A DNA stretch of 64,000 nt from Siphonodentalium dalli (GCA_032622095.1 CP136065.1:217786151-217850150), one strand, 5' to 3'. Positions 1 to 12,405 are shown, counted from the stretch's first letter. The notes: generated by a model from the letters alone, not told the origin. Program-made: numbers and translations.

Positions 1-332
1 ACGTCATACATTGTTCGCTAATGGCAGCAAGATGTCTCACATCGGAGTGAGCACTCGACGTTTTCTTCACATGTATAAATAACTCAACCCAAAAACAGAT
101 ATAAAATGAGCTATGTATGTGTTATTTTTCTAGCTCACTGTGAATGTCGTGTTGCCCGTCTCAATGTAAATATGACAGTTGAAAGTGTTAAAGTGACTTA
201 ATTCAGTCACCAGTTTCCGATGTTGTGAAATTTGAACGCCAAAATCTCCTTAACCATTTGGAGAGTATTTGTAACGTCATATACATGACGTCATAAGTAA
301 ATTTAACGTCATAGCAATAATTATTACGGAGT

Positions 333-640
333 GGCTAAAGAGCGGTATGATAACGTAAGACCGTTCTTTATCGCGCCAGGACCATGTATAGCTAAATAGC
401 GGTATATACCGGTGTCACCACTCTTGAGTGTATGACAGGTACACCGTTCTTTGGCGTTTGAAACTAAATAGCAGTATACCGTTCTTTAACGCCAACACTG
501 AAGAGCGGTATACCGCTCTTTAGCACCAAACGCTAAAGAGCGGGATACCGTTCTTTAGCGTGTCAGGCCCATACAGCTAAAGAGCGGTATACCGCTCTTT
601 AGCGTTTGATACTAAAGAGCGGTATACCGCTCTTTAGCCA
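333..640. repeat. Array of about seven short palindromes
   Basis: The unit is a roughly 26-bp palindrome with core AAGAGCGGTATACCGCTCTT, repeated about seven times at irregular 30-60 bp spacing. The last copies (about 578 and 612) are near perfect, and those at the left edge (334, 391) are degenerate. Each unit can fold into a hairpin. No coding potential or TIR is visible around it. Confidence 0.85.
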
Positions 641-912
641 CGGCCTAATTATTAACATGTTCGGGTCAAAATGGTCCAATAATTCGTTTTAATTTATGTG
701 AATTTTTGTTAACGTGTTTTATCATAATCGATTTCACTTGTACATTTGGGACATTATATTAATCAAAATAACTCCTATACAAATCATTTACAAATCAGAT
801 TGTACATCTTGCAAACATGACAATGCAATCCATACAAGCTACAAGTCACTACTAAAGTGGAATATTTTGGGAGGCGGTTAATAGTCCCTCTAATAAGGTA
901 TAGTGGCAAATA

Positions 913-1167
913 AATAACCCTTCCATGACTGGAGCTTCCTGCAAGTTTGCGAAAACCCTGTGACAATGCATTATATTATATATGCAAAGTCTCCCATAGG
1001 AAGCCTCGCATATAATAAGATAATAAATTTGCCTAACATTATTTACTTTGACCTTGTAAGCAGGTGCATTATGTGAGGCTCCCTATGGCATACTCGCATA
1101 TACACTGGCACCAGATCCTTAATTCTGCACCAGCGTATATCCTGCCATAAACATCGTGAAAGGGTTA
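913..1167 (+). mobile_element. Old A2-family TTAA MITE
   Basis: The right end is GTGAAAGGG followed by TTAA (1164-1167), and the left end resembles AACCCTTCCATGACTGG. Between them lie two decayed hairpins related to the A1 palindrome (TATATGC, CTCCCATAG and GCATATA motifs). The same arrangement recurs at 22605-22852 and 47816-48037. The copy is diverged and non-coding. Confidence 0.7.
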
Positions 1168-2455
1168 ATCATGTATGACTTTGTGCCACAGCTTATATTG
1201 CTGATATTTTATCCTTTCCATGACGGCATTATAAGAAGATCTCAATACCATGTATTTCGTGTATCTTGATGTTACAATTATATCATCATTTTAGACAAAA
1301 ATAGATTTTATTTTAACCGGTCAACAAAAAGTGTAGAACATCTGCACAGATGAGTAACATGCAGGGTAACTATTCAATGGTAGAAAGTGGATCCATTCAT
1401 ATGATGCGTAACATTTATAGAGACAAAGCTTCATAACATTTCAATGGGCTTGGAAGAAAACTTATAAATAAATAACCCTTACATTTCATTGCGCCACACA
1501 CGACATACAGCTACATATAAGTTCAAACAATTGCTTCAACGCTTGAGTTTATTTTGTTACGAATTATGTTCAAAAAAAATAAATTGTAATTCAACTAGAA
1601 TGGTTATCACTAAAATACGCATTCTGATTGGTCGATGATCACTATCTTCAGTGTTCGATTCACTAGCATTGCCCTCTGACGGGTGAACACATTTGAATGG
1701 AGCACGTTGCTATTGACGACGCGCGTCAGATACGTCTCTGCGCAGTCTGGAGTCGCGTAAGCTACAGGTAGTCCATACGCAAATAGTTTACAATTATCGG
1801 GATTAACTGGAATATGTTCTGGTGCTGTTCCGAGTAACTCAATGGAACGTATACAGAGAGGTGTTGCACCGGGGAAGCAACTTTATGTAATATCGATAAA
1901 AGGTGCTTTTCGAGCAATACGTTTTTGGTGAAGTGAGTTACAATGGAAATAGACGTATCCCATTTCGTTGGATATTCAGCAATTGTGGCGATTCGAGTTT
2001 GAACATAGTTTGTGACAATCCGGCTCGTTCGCGAACTGTTCGAACGTTCATGTTCGAATTCCCGAATATCCAATGACACAGACTAAGTTTAACTCCCAAA
2101 CAGGCCACGCTGATCTATGGGTTAAACGTTCGGGTTATTACATCTAGAAATGTGAGTTACGAGCAGTTCTCTTTCAGAAGGTTTTGAGAGTTGTTTTATA
2201 TTTACATGTATTATCGCTGATGATATGGTGCAGAAAATACACGAACGGTGCAACATCTTGCTGGAAATAACGCTAATAGCGAATTCTGTTGATCAGACGA
2301 ACGTGATCTATTGCTGTGGTCTAACTCAACTTCGTGTAAAATATGTCGTCTTAAATGGCCGCCTTGAACACGCATTGAACGCTCGCTGTCATCGAGATGG
2401 AATAGAAAACGTTGGGTGTAGAAATCGGAACATGACCTGTCGGGTTAAATAACTG
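1168..2455. other. No gene recognised
   Basis: AT-rich DNA. A possible A2 terminal fragment (CCTTTCCATGACGG) lies near 1214. A 105-codon minus-strand ORF at 1762-2079 and a 75-codon plus-strand ORF at 2225-2452 have no recognisable domain, and I do not call them genes. Confidence 0.5.
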
Positions 2456-2832
2456 TTAAAGTGATGTGAAACACTCCGGTTGGGTGATCAAATAGAAATG
2501 GAGGATAATCTTGCTCAAAGTAGTTATTGTTACGAATATTGATCCTAATTTACAGTACACACACCGTCATTCTTATATATTAATTAAATGCAATGACTCT
2601 CAATGGCGAAATAATTTGCGTTAGTTTATCGCCGATTGCCGCGTCCCTAATCGCGGTATGTAAATATTTACAATTAAGTGTAGTTCAGACGATGATATCT
2701 ACGGAGCGGTACGGTCGATTTCTTTTAGCTTTTCGATGATGCTAGCAGAATGCTACATTCCCACAGTTGGCATAGTGCTTGAGTACTAACTTATCCGTTT
2801 CTCGCACCGAACAAGTCCATAATATGTCTTTA
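2456..2832 (+). mobile_element. C-family TTAA MITE, full length
   Basis: The element is bounded by TTAA at 2456-2459 and 2829-2832. It begins TTAAAGTGATGTGAAACAC and ends AATATGTCTTTAA. Near-identical copies are at 9551-9925 (+) and 31881-32254 (-), which fixes its length at about 375 bp. It has no ORF, and its terminal inverted repeat is short (TTAAAG). Confidence 0.85.
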
Positions 2833-4284
2833 ATTAATTCAGGACTCATCCGTTGAGATGAGCTATCAACTAAGACTCTGTTGGATACATTCGTCAACAT
2901 TTTGGTTTCCGGATGATAACGTGAGTTTGGATTATTTGATCACAACTAAACTTGGTATGAATCAGTCATACCAAAATACATTTCAAGTTCGAATTTGGGT
3001 TCCGCGCTATGATTCTTGGCAAAGTTATGGGCCTTTTTCGACTTGGAAAATTCAATTTTACGTTAACATTTTGGTTCGGCGACACGATTATATTCCTTAT
3101 ATCATGGGGATGGTTATATATAAATTTGGTGGGAATAGGCGACAAAACAAATCGTCGAATTTGTTGGCACTCCCCCTTTTCTGCCCCTGACTCTGACAGC
3201 GACACCATTATTTTTCTTGTAAAAGGACATCTGTTAGGCCCCATGGAGCCCTCCGGATGGTTCGTTTCTATAACGGACAGACAGACATAGAGACATCCGC
3301 AAATATAGATAAACGTATACGTAGATATGAATAACCGCAGATTCACTCTTTGTGAATCACTGGACAATTCCACCATTATCATCAACATTAGTTTAGTTGT
3401 TCACATTGTAATCATCACCTTGCCAGCCCATTGCATATCACTAAACGTATATAATATTGAAAAGATATACAAACTCAGACAAAAATATCAGACTGATAGC
3501 ATAGACATTGAAATGTTCCGGCCAAAGCACGTAACGAAAGTGTAAATGTAAGGTGGTGCCTTATATGTTATAGACATGTTAACACATTTGGTCACATTTA
3601 CATAGAACAAAATGCTTAGTCATGTCTCGTTACAGTGGGGTGGTGTTGCTTTCCAATACATAGTGCAGTCACGAACTGAACGTTCCGAGTGATTATCTAA
3701 GGCTTCATAGACAGAATACTCAATGGTTAGCCCAACTATACGTCTGATATCACGTAAAGCAATACAGCATGCGTCACAACTATTCATCTAATCAATTACA
3801 AACAGTTATTTGAACATGTACAATGCATATAGGCAATTCACCTCTTGATGGTTATCAACAAATATGTTGTGCAGACACGCACAAGAATCAGTGCGTCTGT
3901 TGCACTTCATAACCACTAGTTATGTTGCATAATATTATATTTACACACTAAGTGTTGTCATCACTAAATCCAGCATTCTGATTGGTCGGCGCCCACGTGG
4001 CTAGTTGCAGTTATTTCTGGGTGAATGTGCAACGCCTCATAACACCAAGCTAATAACACCATCGATACGTAATTAGGTTTGGAAAGACGAACGCGTAATG
4101 CTTTGGGCGCATTTTGACTCGCGCAGGATTGACTTAATACATCATCGGGTTTCAACATGAAGAGAAATTGTTCCTATTAACTTTTGTCAAGGGTGCTATT
4201 GGGTATTTTGGGCTGATCTTGTCACGATACACTTTTCGATTTAAATATATTTACAAAAGTGGCTTTTTCGCTAAATGTATATAA
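2833..4284. other. No gene; one degenerate dispersed repeat
   Basis: Positions about 2880-3290 contain phrases such as TTTCCGGATGATAACGTGAG and ACGGACAGACAGAC, a style of low-complexity dispersed repeat I associate with invertebrate genomes. A similar stretch lies at 16690-16800. ORFs on both strands here overlap each other and look like chance. Nothing else is seen up to 4284. Confidence 0.45.
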
Positions 4285-4520
4285 ATATAAGGATTAACTG
4301 TCATGTGGACTATTTTTATGGAGATGTAACGGTGAGGTAAGTGGACATAACTTGTATGTAAAACCCTTCGGGTTTTACACAAGTTATGTCCACTTACCTC
4401 ACCGTTAGTAAGTGGACATAACTTGTATGTAAAACCCTTCGGGTTTTACACAAGTTATGTCCACTTACCTCACCGTTACATCTCCATAAAAACAGTCCAC
4501 ATGACAGTTAATCCTTATAT
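4285..4520. mobile_element. Foldback MITE with two tandem internal hairpins
   Basis: Inverted arms of about 50 bp (left 4285-4336, right 4469-4520) enclose two tandem copies of a 61-bp near-perfect hairpin (4337-4397 and 4408-4468). The loop of each hairpin is CCCTTCGGG. The whole 236 bp can fold as one long hairpin or as separate cruciforms. It is non-coding, and no second copy is seen in the window. Confidence 0.9.
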
Positions 4521-4868
4521 AATTGACATTTTGATTAAAATTTCCATGATTAGTTGTGACTGGCTTTGAGCTATTCGCTGCAGCATGTTATGATCGAATC
4601 CTGAACATGCATATTTCCTGTTACACATATTTCTGATGTGCTTATTGATGCCAATCAAAAATGTGGTTGTATCTCATATCTAACAGAGACACTCACCACC
4701 AACCATCGATAATCGAATCCCAGACATCGTGGGAATGTATGCTAATTGTGCATTTCTACGACGAATATGGCAGTTAAGGTATATTAGAGAAGTGAAAAAA
4801 TGGATTATTTAAACATTGATAGTGACGGGAACGGGAAACACGTAGTCTTCACTAAATAGAGCACCTAA
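4521..4868. other. No gene recognised
   Basis: AT-rich DNA between the foldback element and a small tandem repeat. No tRNA, ORF or repeat unit is recognised. Confidence 0.5.
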
Positions 4869-4970
4869 TACTTAATCGGGGTTCATGATTAGATAGCGAA
4901 AGATACTTAATCGGTGTTCAGGATTAGATAGCGAAAGATACTTAATCGGGACTCACGATTAGATAGCGAT
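4869..4970. repeat. 35-bp tandem repeat, three copies
   Basis: The unit begins TACTTAATCGGG and ends GATTAGATAGCGAAAGA. Copies start at 4869, 4904 and 4939, exactly 35 bp apart, with a few substitutions between them. It is a short minisatellite with no visible function. Confidence 0.9.
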
Positions 4971-5919
4971 TGCTATTCAAACTGAGTAACATGTGACACG
5001 CGAGATTAGAATTACGTTTTGAAATGAGTAGACTACGTTGAGCGGAAGGGTGATAACACTATATAGAACGTACTTCGACCAAATAACGGAGATTTATATG
5101 AACTAATTTACAACACCACACGTGATCAACTTTGGTCGGCCATAAGTCAAATTCTGCTATAGGGGATTGTTTGGGGGGCTAGCCCCGGAATTGTCGGAAG
5201 GACCGAATGGTCCTCCCCTCAACCCTCATTTTTATTGCCTTTAAACAACCCCCCCCCCCCCAACACTCCCCATAAAAATAAAATCCTGACATCAATCCCA
5301 GCCTCGCATGACACGTGTTACTGTGATTTAATATTAATTGATATGTAATCGTGAACCCCAATTAAGGATCTTTCGCTATATAATTGTGCGCGTATTGGCT
5401 TAATAAAGATGTGTGTTTAAAACAATTGAGCCATTTGAAACGCTAGGTCGCTTAAATAGACATACGGCACTCACAGTGGGTAAAAGTTAAAAAAGATAGA
5501 CCATGTTTTTTTATTAGTCTTGATAGTTCTGCAATAACAATGTATCGTGTGTTGACACCTTTGCTGTGTAAACATCACTGCTATAGTACAAGTCACTTTA
5601 TCAACAAACAGTTGAGCAAATTCCGATCAAATCATGACGGTCTACAAGGTCAGAGCAATGGAAAATAATCCAGAAAACACAGATTTTGCAGACATTTTGT
5701 TTGAATTTGCATTTGGCGATGTTTGATGTTAAAATTTATTTCACTGTAACAGTAATGTTTACATAACAATATTTTCAAAATGCACATCTCACCGCTACAG
5801 AGACGCTCCACCTTAAGTTTTGTAAAATAATAACGTCAATGAAATCGAGTGCCCCTAACTACATGGTATATGCAGAACTTGGACATCCGATATCAATAGA
5901 AATAAAATATAGAGCATTA
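4971..5919. other. No gene; one poly-C tract
   Basis: The stretch holds a C homopolymer near 5250-5262 and otherwise unremarkable AT-rich sequence. A 60-codon minus-strand ORF across the C tract is low complexity and is not called. Confidence 0.5.
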
Positions 5920-7759
5920 GGGTCATTCTACCATTATCCCAAAATTATACAAAAAATGGCAAAATTTCAAACATGCTGAATAATCCTGGCACTTGATTCC
6001 TTCAAAAGTACAGATTTTCAGCTTTCCAAAATGGTATTAAATTATATTGTTGCATACCTGTTTGTATATATTTGGTTTGTTTGAAATAGTAGTACCCAAC
6101 TCTGTTATTTTTGCATAATTATCAGAGTGGCCACTTAAGCTGTGACATGAAGGTTATTGATAGTAAACATTAGAATTTTGCGGCAATACATTGTGTATAT
6201 TTTTCCAATAAAAAAAATATAAAACATACCCACATTTTCAAAATTTTGAACATTTATTCATCAATATCTCCATGACTAATCATCTGTCACACACGTAACG
6301 ATTTCACATTAAAGTTTTAATTTTTCTAAAACTATATGAACATACCACGTAATTTTCTATATTCTGTGACTCTATGGTTTGGGTGAAGCACTGATCATCA
6401 TAAAATAAGATATTAATACTTTTTACGACCTTTGCAGTGCTTCCGATATCTGTCACACACGTAACGTTACGTGTCTGACATTATACAATCAACCATAACC
6501 AGTCACAAACCACACAACTCAGGTTTCTTTTTGGCTTTATTTTATTGAAGAAACTTCTAAATATCAAGAAAAGGTATTTTACACATGTTTTTATCTTAAA
6601 TTCATTCATTTTATCATTCTGAAGTAATTGTGCGCAATAAGGGCACATTGAATGGTCTTAAGCATAAGGCACTGTTCGGTTTAATCTCAATGCAGACATG
6701 ACCAGGGTTAATAGTAACCCCTTTAAAGCATCCATGGGGTCCTGGGTACTTAAATACAGTGTTTCTGCAATGCGAATGTCATTTAAACTATTATTGAGAT
6801 GATGTGTTGGCTTTATATCTCAAAATTAAAAAGGTGTGAAAAGGATAATTTAGCCCTTTTTATGACACAAACACCTCCAGAATATGTTTTTACATCATTT
6901 GTACCACCCATTCCTACCTGATATATGTGGGTATGTTCTGTGCATTTCCACATGGATCACTTATAAGTGAATTAGATGTACATGTTGATGAATATTAAGT
7001 TGATTGTCAAACTATAGAATCTTTTGATTATCAATAATTCGATAACCTATCCCATGCTCATAGTGCAAATTAATTGGATTACTAGTACCTTTACATGGTC
7101 CTGACGGCTGAGTTTGTAACTGCGGTCATGGTTGTACAATTTTAAACATTTGCATGACCATTTTTGTCCACTACTTAAAAAACTTTTAACATTACATAAA
7201 TTTAAAACCCAGGATCTATCTAACCCAACTTAATGCCCTCTTTCACATGTACATAATCACACTACTCTTATTGGCCAAATTATATATGATTGAGGGTATT
7301 GAATTCCAATAATCTAATAGCAATTTCACAGCGTCACACACGTAACGTTTTTGTGTCACACACGTAACGCTGCCTCTTTGGTGGTTATAAGCCTTGGAAT
7401 GGAAGGTGATTTGGTGTTGACAGTTCAGAAACTAGTTTTTGAATAGCTGAACATATTTCCATTCAAACGTGAGATTTATTGTATATTCTAGACTTACTAT
7501 TTCACAGGAATATAGACTCAAAAAGAGGACATGCAAAAAACTGATTTTGTGCGTCACACACGTAGCGCACCAAATAATGTCTTGCCAAAAATTTATGGTA
7601 CACAATGAGTTTAAAATATGTCTCAAAAGTCGTGGACTAGCCTCTGGCAAATAAAATGCAGCATCCCTTGACTAAAATAATTTTATAAAATTAAAGTTAT
7701 CTTGATTATAAAGGCTCTAAAAACCTCTAAATGTCACACACGTAACGATAGAATGACCC
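5920..7759. mobile_element. 1.84-kb TIR element with six copies of a 15-bp motif
   Basis: The termini are GGGTCATTCTA at 5920-5930 and its complement TAGAATGACCC at 7749-7759, with further partial match inward. Both ends are flanked by ATTA (5916-5919, 7760-7763), a candidate 4-bp target duplication. Inside, GTCACACACGTAACG occurs at 6286, 6452, 7333, 7355, 7553 (one mismatch) and 7733, always in the same orientation, and the last copy sits directly beside the right terminus. No transposase-like ORF is present. I infer a non-autonomous DNA element whose repeated motif may be a transposase- or host-protein-binding site; the superfamily is unknown. Confidence 0.65.
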
Positions 7760-8949
7760 ATTATCGTATTGGTCAAAGGTAGTGAGCCATGATGGGTCAG
7801 AACTAGTAAAGAACATATTTCTTTTATTGAGATATGTACATGAAGGCGATATCTTATTGTAATACAAGATCAAATCGATTAGCTTTGTGGAAGGGATTCT
7901 TCGCGAAGTAAACATGGACCGCATTTGGTTAAGTCAGTAATCGCTAAGCAAAACAGCGCTAAGATATATAAAAAGTCAACTGATGGAAAATTATGAACGC
8001 GATCTTTTCGACAGTCTGAAGTCGTCCTAATCCACCAGAACTATATTCTACATCAACATAAAGGACTCGACTAAAATGAACCGATATCTAGTATATTTGC
8101 CAGTCCATTTATCTAACTTCTTACTGAAAATACGAACATAGTCATAAAACCATAAATTGCCAGTTGAAAAGAATAAATGAACAAGAGGAAACGATAATAA
8201 TGATTTAAACAGTGTTTTGTGCAGCAATAGCCCATGTGATGACTACTATTTTATGATAATATGCCAAGAGCTGAAATATTTACGTAAATTATATAATTTA
8301 TTCCAAAATATTACTGGGATAATCCGAACCGCAGTAAATTCCATGGACTACTTTCTCTTGAAAACCTGAGCGTTCTGAAAAGACTGAACATATTTATTAA
8401 ATTGGCATTGAAAAAGATTTCTAAATAAACTATTAGATATACAGATGAAATGTATATTTATATCTATCTAATGCGACACATCCATAAATTGGAAATTGCA
8501 TAATTACGCAAGGTACTTGTTAATGGATTGTATATTATACGTGTTGTGTCTAGTTATTATATTATGGTGAATTTGTTACGGAAATATTGTATGATAATTG
8601 TTAACGTATAAATTGCTTGTATAAATTGTTTGTATATATGTTTGGCTATGTTCCAACTTAAATGTTGGCATTGCAGATAAACAATCAAGAGTTATCAATA
8701 CAAAAAATAAGAAAAAAGTTAAAATATTTTTCATATTTTCTTTTAGTGATGGCGGTTTTACAAAACGTTTTGCCTTATGTTTTTTAACTAGTGCAAATAT
8801 TGGTTTAGTTTTTGACAAATATACTATTAGAGCAATTATTCACACCTGTCTCAAAAGATACTTCCTAGACTTAACAATGTATTTACTGAATACTCATTGA
8901 TGAGTAGTTCTCTTAGGAAATGTTCAGATAAGTTCAACATAGGTCGTTT
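7760..8949. other. No gene recognised
   Basis: Strongly AT-rich with no recognisable coding sequence, TIR or tandem repeat. Minus-strand ORFs of 65 and 80 codons are unsupported. Confidence 0.5.
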
Positions 8950-8979
8950 ATAGTAGTGGTAGTAGTGGTAGTGGTAGTA

Positions 8980-9024
<45 letters not shown>

Positions 9025-9056
9025 CAGTAGTAGTAGTAGTAGTAGTAATAGTATTC

Positions 9057-9128
<72 letters not shown>
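8950..9128. repeat. (TAG)n trinucleotide microsatellite
   Basis: About 180 bp of almost uninterrupted TAG/GTA triplets, with a few substitutions near 9025 and 9050-9058. ORFs read as poly-Tyr or poly-Thr on the minus strand are artefacts of the repeat. Confidence 0.98.
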
Positions 9129-9550
9129 AAACACAATAACATATTCAAAACATAAGAATATTTATATTATACAGGAGCGGCATGGCCAAATGGGCCGTCT
9201 TCCTGCCACCCCTATATATAAATGGAATTCAAGTCATAAAACGACAACGTGAATAGTAATCATATTTTCTTCATGAAAACAATATAAACAATAAAGAAAT
9301 GGTGTATCCAAACTAATTGCATTATGTGCATATATGAAGTTATGTGAAATGGCTGTACCATGCATGCACGGTTGAACTTATTATTTGAACATTTCCAACC
9401 AATAAATATAAATCATGTTGCTATTGTATTATCTGTTTCCCTGTTTGTTGTTTGATTTTATTACATGAACGTCACCTCTAAATGAATAATAGACCATTCC
9501 AATCTATACTTTTATAACTGAATGGGAGAATCCATTCATTGTAGAAATGG
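9129..9550. other. No gene recognised
   Basis: AT-rich sequence between the microsatellite and the chain of TTAA elements. No repeat from elsewhere in the window is recognised. Confidence 0.5.
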
Positions 9551-9925
9551 TTAAAGTGATGTGAAACTTTCCGGTAGGGTGATCAAATAGAAATGGAGAA
9601 TAATCTTGTTCAAAGTAGATATTTTTACAAATATTATATCTAAATTGACAATACATACCGTCATTCTTATATATTAATAACATGCAGTGACTGCCGATGG
9701 CGAAATCGTTTTCGTTAGTTTGTCGCTGATAGAAGCGTCCCGATTCTAGTTGTAAATATTTTCAATTTAGCGTAGTTCAGACAATGTTTTCTGTGGAGTG
9801 GTACAGTCGATTTGCTTGAGATTTTCGGTGATGTTAGCAGAATTCTACATTCCTCCAGTTGGCATAGCACCTGGGTACTAACTTATCAGTTTCACGCACC
9901 CGAACAAGTCCTTAATATGTCTTTA
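9551..9925 (+). mobile_element. C-family TTAA MITE, full length
   Basis: A second plus-strand copy of the 2456-2832 element, with TTAA at 9551-9554 and 9922-9925. Its right TTAA is also the left TTAA of the next element, an E-family copy, so the two abut with no spacer. Confidence 0.88.
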
Positions 9926-10422
9926 AAGGTACGGTTGGCCTTGGCGATGGGTATCCTGTGAAAACATTTTCACCCATCAAAAACCGCCACAACAGAAAGA
10001 ACATCAAAATGTAGACAGACTTTGTCCGTATATAAATAAGAAATATCGCATAAACAGTATGTTATTCTCATATGTTTAACCATTGTTATGTAAACAAAAG
10101 CATAACAAGTTACTTTTCTGGTGTTTGTTTATATTATGATGGTAAACATAAAAAGCGTTCTTTGTTGGTGAATTCCTGATATGGAACTAATAAAGAGCGT
10201 TTATGACATTTGTGTGTGATTAGCCAGTAGCATTGTGCTGTCCTCTGTAACCCAATCAGGCTCTTGCTTAGGTAAAATACAGTAGGTATTTATGATAACA
10301 TGCTGTCTACGCGATGGTCATGGTATATATGAACGAAACTGTGTGCGTTTTAATGTTTTTTTGTTTACGGTGTTTGGAACAAATATGAATATTTTCGACA
10401 ATTAAGGCCTCACGTGCCTTTA
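9922..10422 (+). mobile_element. E-family TTAA MITE, full length
   Basis: The element starts TTAAAGGTACGGTTGGCC and ends GGCCTCACGTGCCTTTAA (TTAA at 10419-10422), giving an imperfect TIR. It contains CCGCCACAACAGAAAGAA and TAAAGAGCGTTTATGACATT blocks shared with the minus-strand copy at 44704-45220. It is about 500 bp and non-coding. Confidence 0.75.
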
Positions 10423-10468
10423 AGTGAAGATCAACGTTCCAATCAGTAAGATACCATTGTAACTAACA

Positions 10469-10795
10469 TTAAAGCCACATGGCGGTTTGCGCTCCAAAAT
10501 ACACGAAGTAATGAAAAATACAACTGTGAATACGGTGTTCGGGTCCCAAACAAAAAACCGCCATTTGCGCCACATGGAACAGAAAAGAGCGTTCCGTTGT
10601 AGTCTATTCCTGATACGGTAGCAATACAGAGCGTTTGTCAGACTTCTGGCGAAAAGTTGAAAATGGCTGTGACTTTGGCAAGTGTTTTTCAGAGCATATG
10701 AAGCCGATATATCAATAGTTCGATTATTTATTCGTATCCGTCGCTCCAAATAATGTAGAAAACAAATGAAAGTTCGAATGAGCCATATCCGTTTA
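10469..10795 (-). mobile_element. B-family TTAA MITE
   Basis: Reading the plus strand, it runs from TTAAAGCCACATGGCGG to GAGCCATATCCGTTTAA, with TTAA at 10469-10472 and 10792-10795. It matches the family consensus seen complete at 51832-52270, but is shorter because it lacks an internal block present near the CGCCATGTGG end of the full copy. A 158-codon ORF on the minus strand is a by-product of the repeat. The right TTAA is shared with an E-family fragment. Confidence 0.82.
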
Positions 10796-10985
10796 AAGAT
10801 ACGGGCATCCTTCGCGGTGTGTATTGCTGTTAAAATAGTCACATCCGCTAAAACCGCCATATACAGAAAGAATATTATATAGTAGCCAGTAGACACATTT
10901 TGATCTTATACCAATCATAAATATCGCGTACATTGCATGTTATTGTCACGATTGTACGCTTTTTTATGTAAAAAAAAAACTTCAA
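10792..10985 (+). mobile_element. Truncated E-family element
   Basis: Begins at the TTAA ending the B copy and aligns with the first roughly 190 bp of the E element at 9922 (AAAACCGCCATATACAGAAA block, then ATATCGCGTACATTGCATG). Similarity fades after about 10985 and no right end is visible. Confidence 0.6.
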
Positions 10986-12062
10986 AAACGTTACAGAACC
11001 AATTGTTTATAGAAAAACACTCAGAACTACCAATGAAAATGTTCCATGCAAATCTCACCAAATTTTATTTTAATCGCCATTCTACCCGCTGTCAGCTCAA
11101 AATCAAGCTAATCCACGTTACTTCATGCATGGGAAATTATCAGACAGAAAACGTTTACATAATATAATTGTTGTTGTAAAGAGATCAACATGTTTTCAAT
11201 CCAGTCAGCATGTTCTCCTAATCTATGGTGATTACGTCACATACCAAATAAGGAATTTACTATTATAGTATTGTGAGTTGTAGGCGTTCCAAATTAGGGG
11301 TTTTACAACACACGTATAATGTTTGCGAATCTAAATAAGAAAATTACGCAATATCGTGTCTCTGCTTATAAATAATTAACTGTCTTTTTGCGAGCAAATA
11401 AACATTCGACCTGCATTTTCTCTGACACAAAGCGTGTTTTGTGCATAATGTCGCATCCATGTCATAATTACGCTATACTACATGTATTAGTATATTCTTG
11501 AGGAAATTATCTTGAGGCCCACGTCCCTCTCTATTTTATGCTTTGTTTGAGGACTCAATTGGAACTTGATGTAATTTAGTTTTTCGATTTTGTTTTCAAG
11601 AACATTTACCATAATTCTGAAGTGTGAATTACATTCTTTTAATTCCACACTATATATACATGTAGAGTCTATCCAATGTGCCACAATCCCATTATCTCAC
11701 ATTTTATAGCACATTTTGTAAGAAATTCCTCTCGTCGTCAGTTACTTGTGTTAGCGTACATGTGTACCAGTCATCCCTTCTCCAACCTGCCAAGACACAG
11801 GAACCTAGCTATCCATGAACCTTAACTGTAACAGTCAAATAACTCAACTTTCGACTGCTATTAATGTCCATACAGCTTAATTAGGTGTGGGATCTCATTA
11901 TACGGGGCTACTTAATGTCGTCTCGATGGATTCACCAAGAGTTTATTAGATAGTATTGTCGATTTTGGAACATACTTCACTTCTATATAGTTCAATGCAC
12001 GCTGGTTTAAATGTAGAGATAGTAGGAGGCTGTTGCACTTGGTGCGTCTTCAGATTAATAGC
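10986..12062. other. No gene recognised
   Basis: AT-rich DNA with no recognised repeat or domain. Two ORFs of 65-76 codons are unsupported. Confidence 0.5.
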
Positions 12063-12354
12063 TACAGTAATGCTCTAATTAATCGACTCCTTAACCACAG
12101 CAGAATTATGGGTAACTTTTCAGGATTTAGTCGGAAATATGGCTTGTTGCCATTCATCGGAAAGCTCTCTCCGATGAATGGCAACAAGCCATATTTCCGA
12201 CTAAATCCTGAAAAGTTACCCATTTAGTCGGAAATATGGTTTGTTGCTGAGCTTTCCGATGAATGGCAACAAGCCATATTTCCGACTAAATCCTGAAAAG
12301 TTACCCATAATTCTGCTGTGGTTAAGCAGTCGATTAATTAGAGCATTACTGTAT
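12063..12354. mobile_element. Foldback MITE with two tandem internal hairpins
   Basis: The outer arms are near-perfect complements: the left arm begins CTACAGTAATGCTC at 12063 and the right arm ends GAGCATTACTGTA at about 12354. Inside are two consecutive hairpins built on TTAGTCGGAAATATGG (first about 12126-12204; second about 12223-12290, slightly deleted in its left arm). This is the same architecture as 4285-4520 with unrelated sequence. A 64-codon ORF across it is fortuitous. Confidence 0.9.
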
Positions 12355-12405
12355 ATGCGATAATGACGGCCCACTTAGGTTATCATGTTTCTTAAGTAAA
12401 ATTTC

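Noticed and set aside
2858-3388. ORFs of 93-140 codons on both strands
   Set aside because: They overlap in opposite directions over a degenerate dispersed repeat and cannot be separated from chance.
4580-4740. tRNA-like B-box phrases (GATCGAATCC, AATCGAATCCC)
   Set aside because: No A box at suitable spacing and no cloverleaf could be drawn.
8934-9148. Poly-Tyr and poly-Thr ORFs
   Set aside because: Direct translation of the (TAG)n microsatellite.
10420-10896. 158-codon minus-strand ORF
   Set aside because: It spans the B and E MITE junction; sister copies of these MITEs do not keep the frame open.
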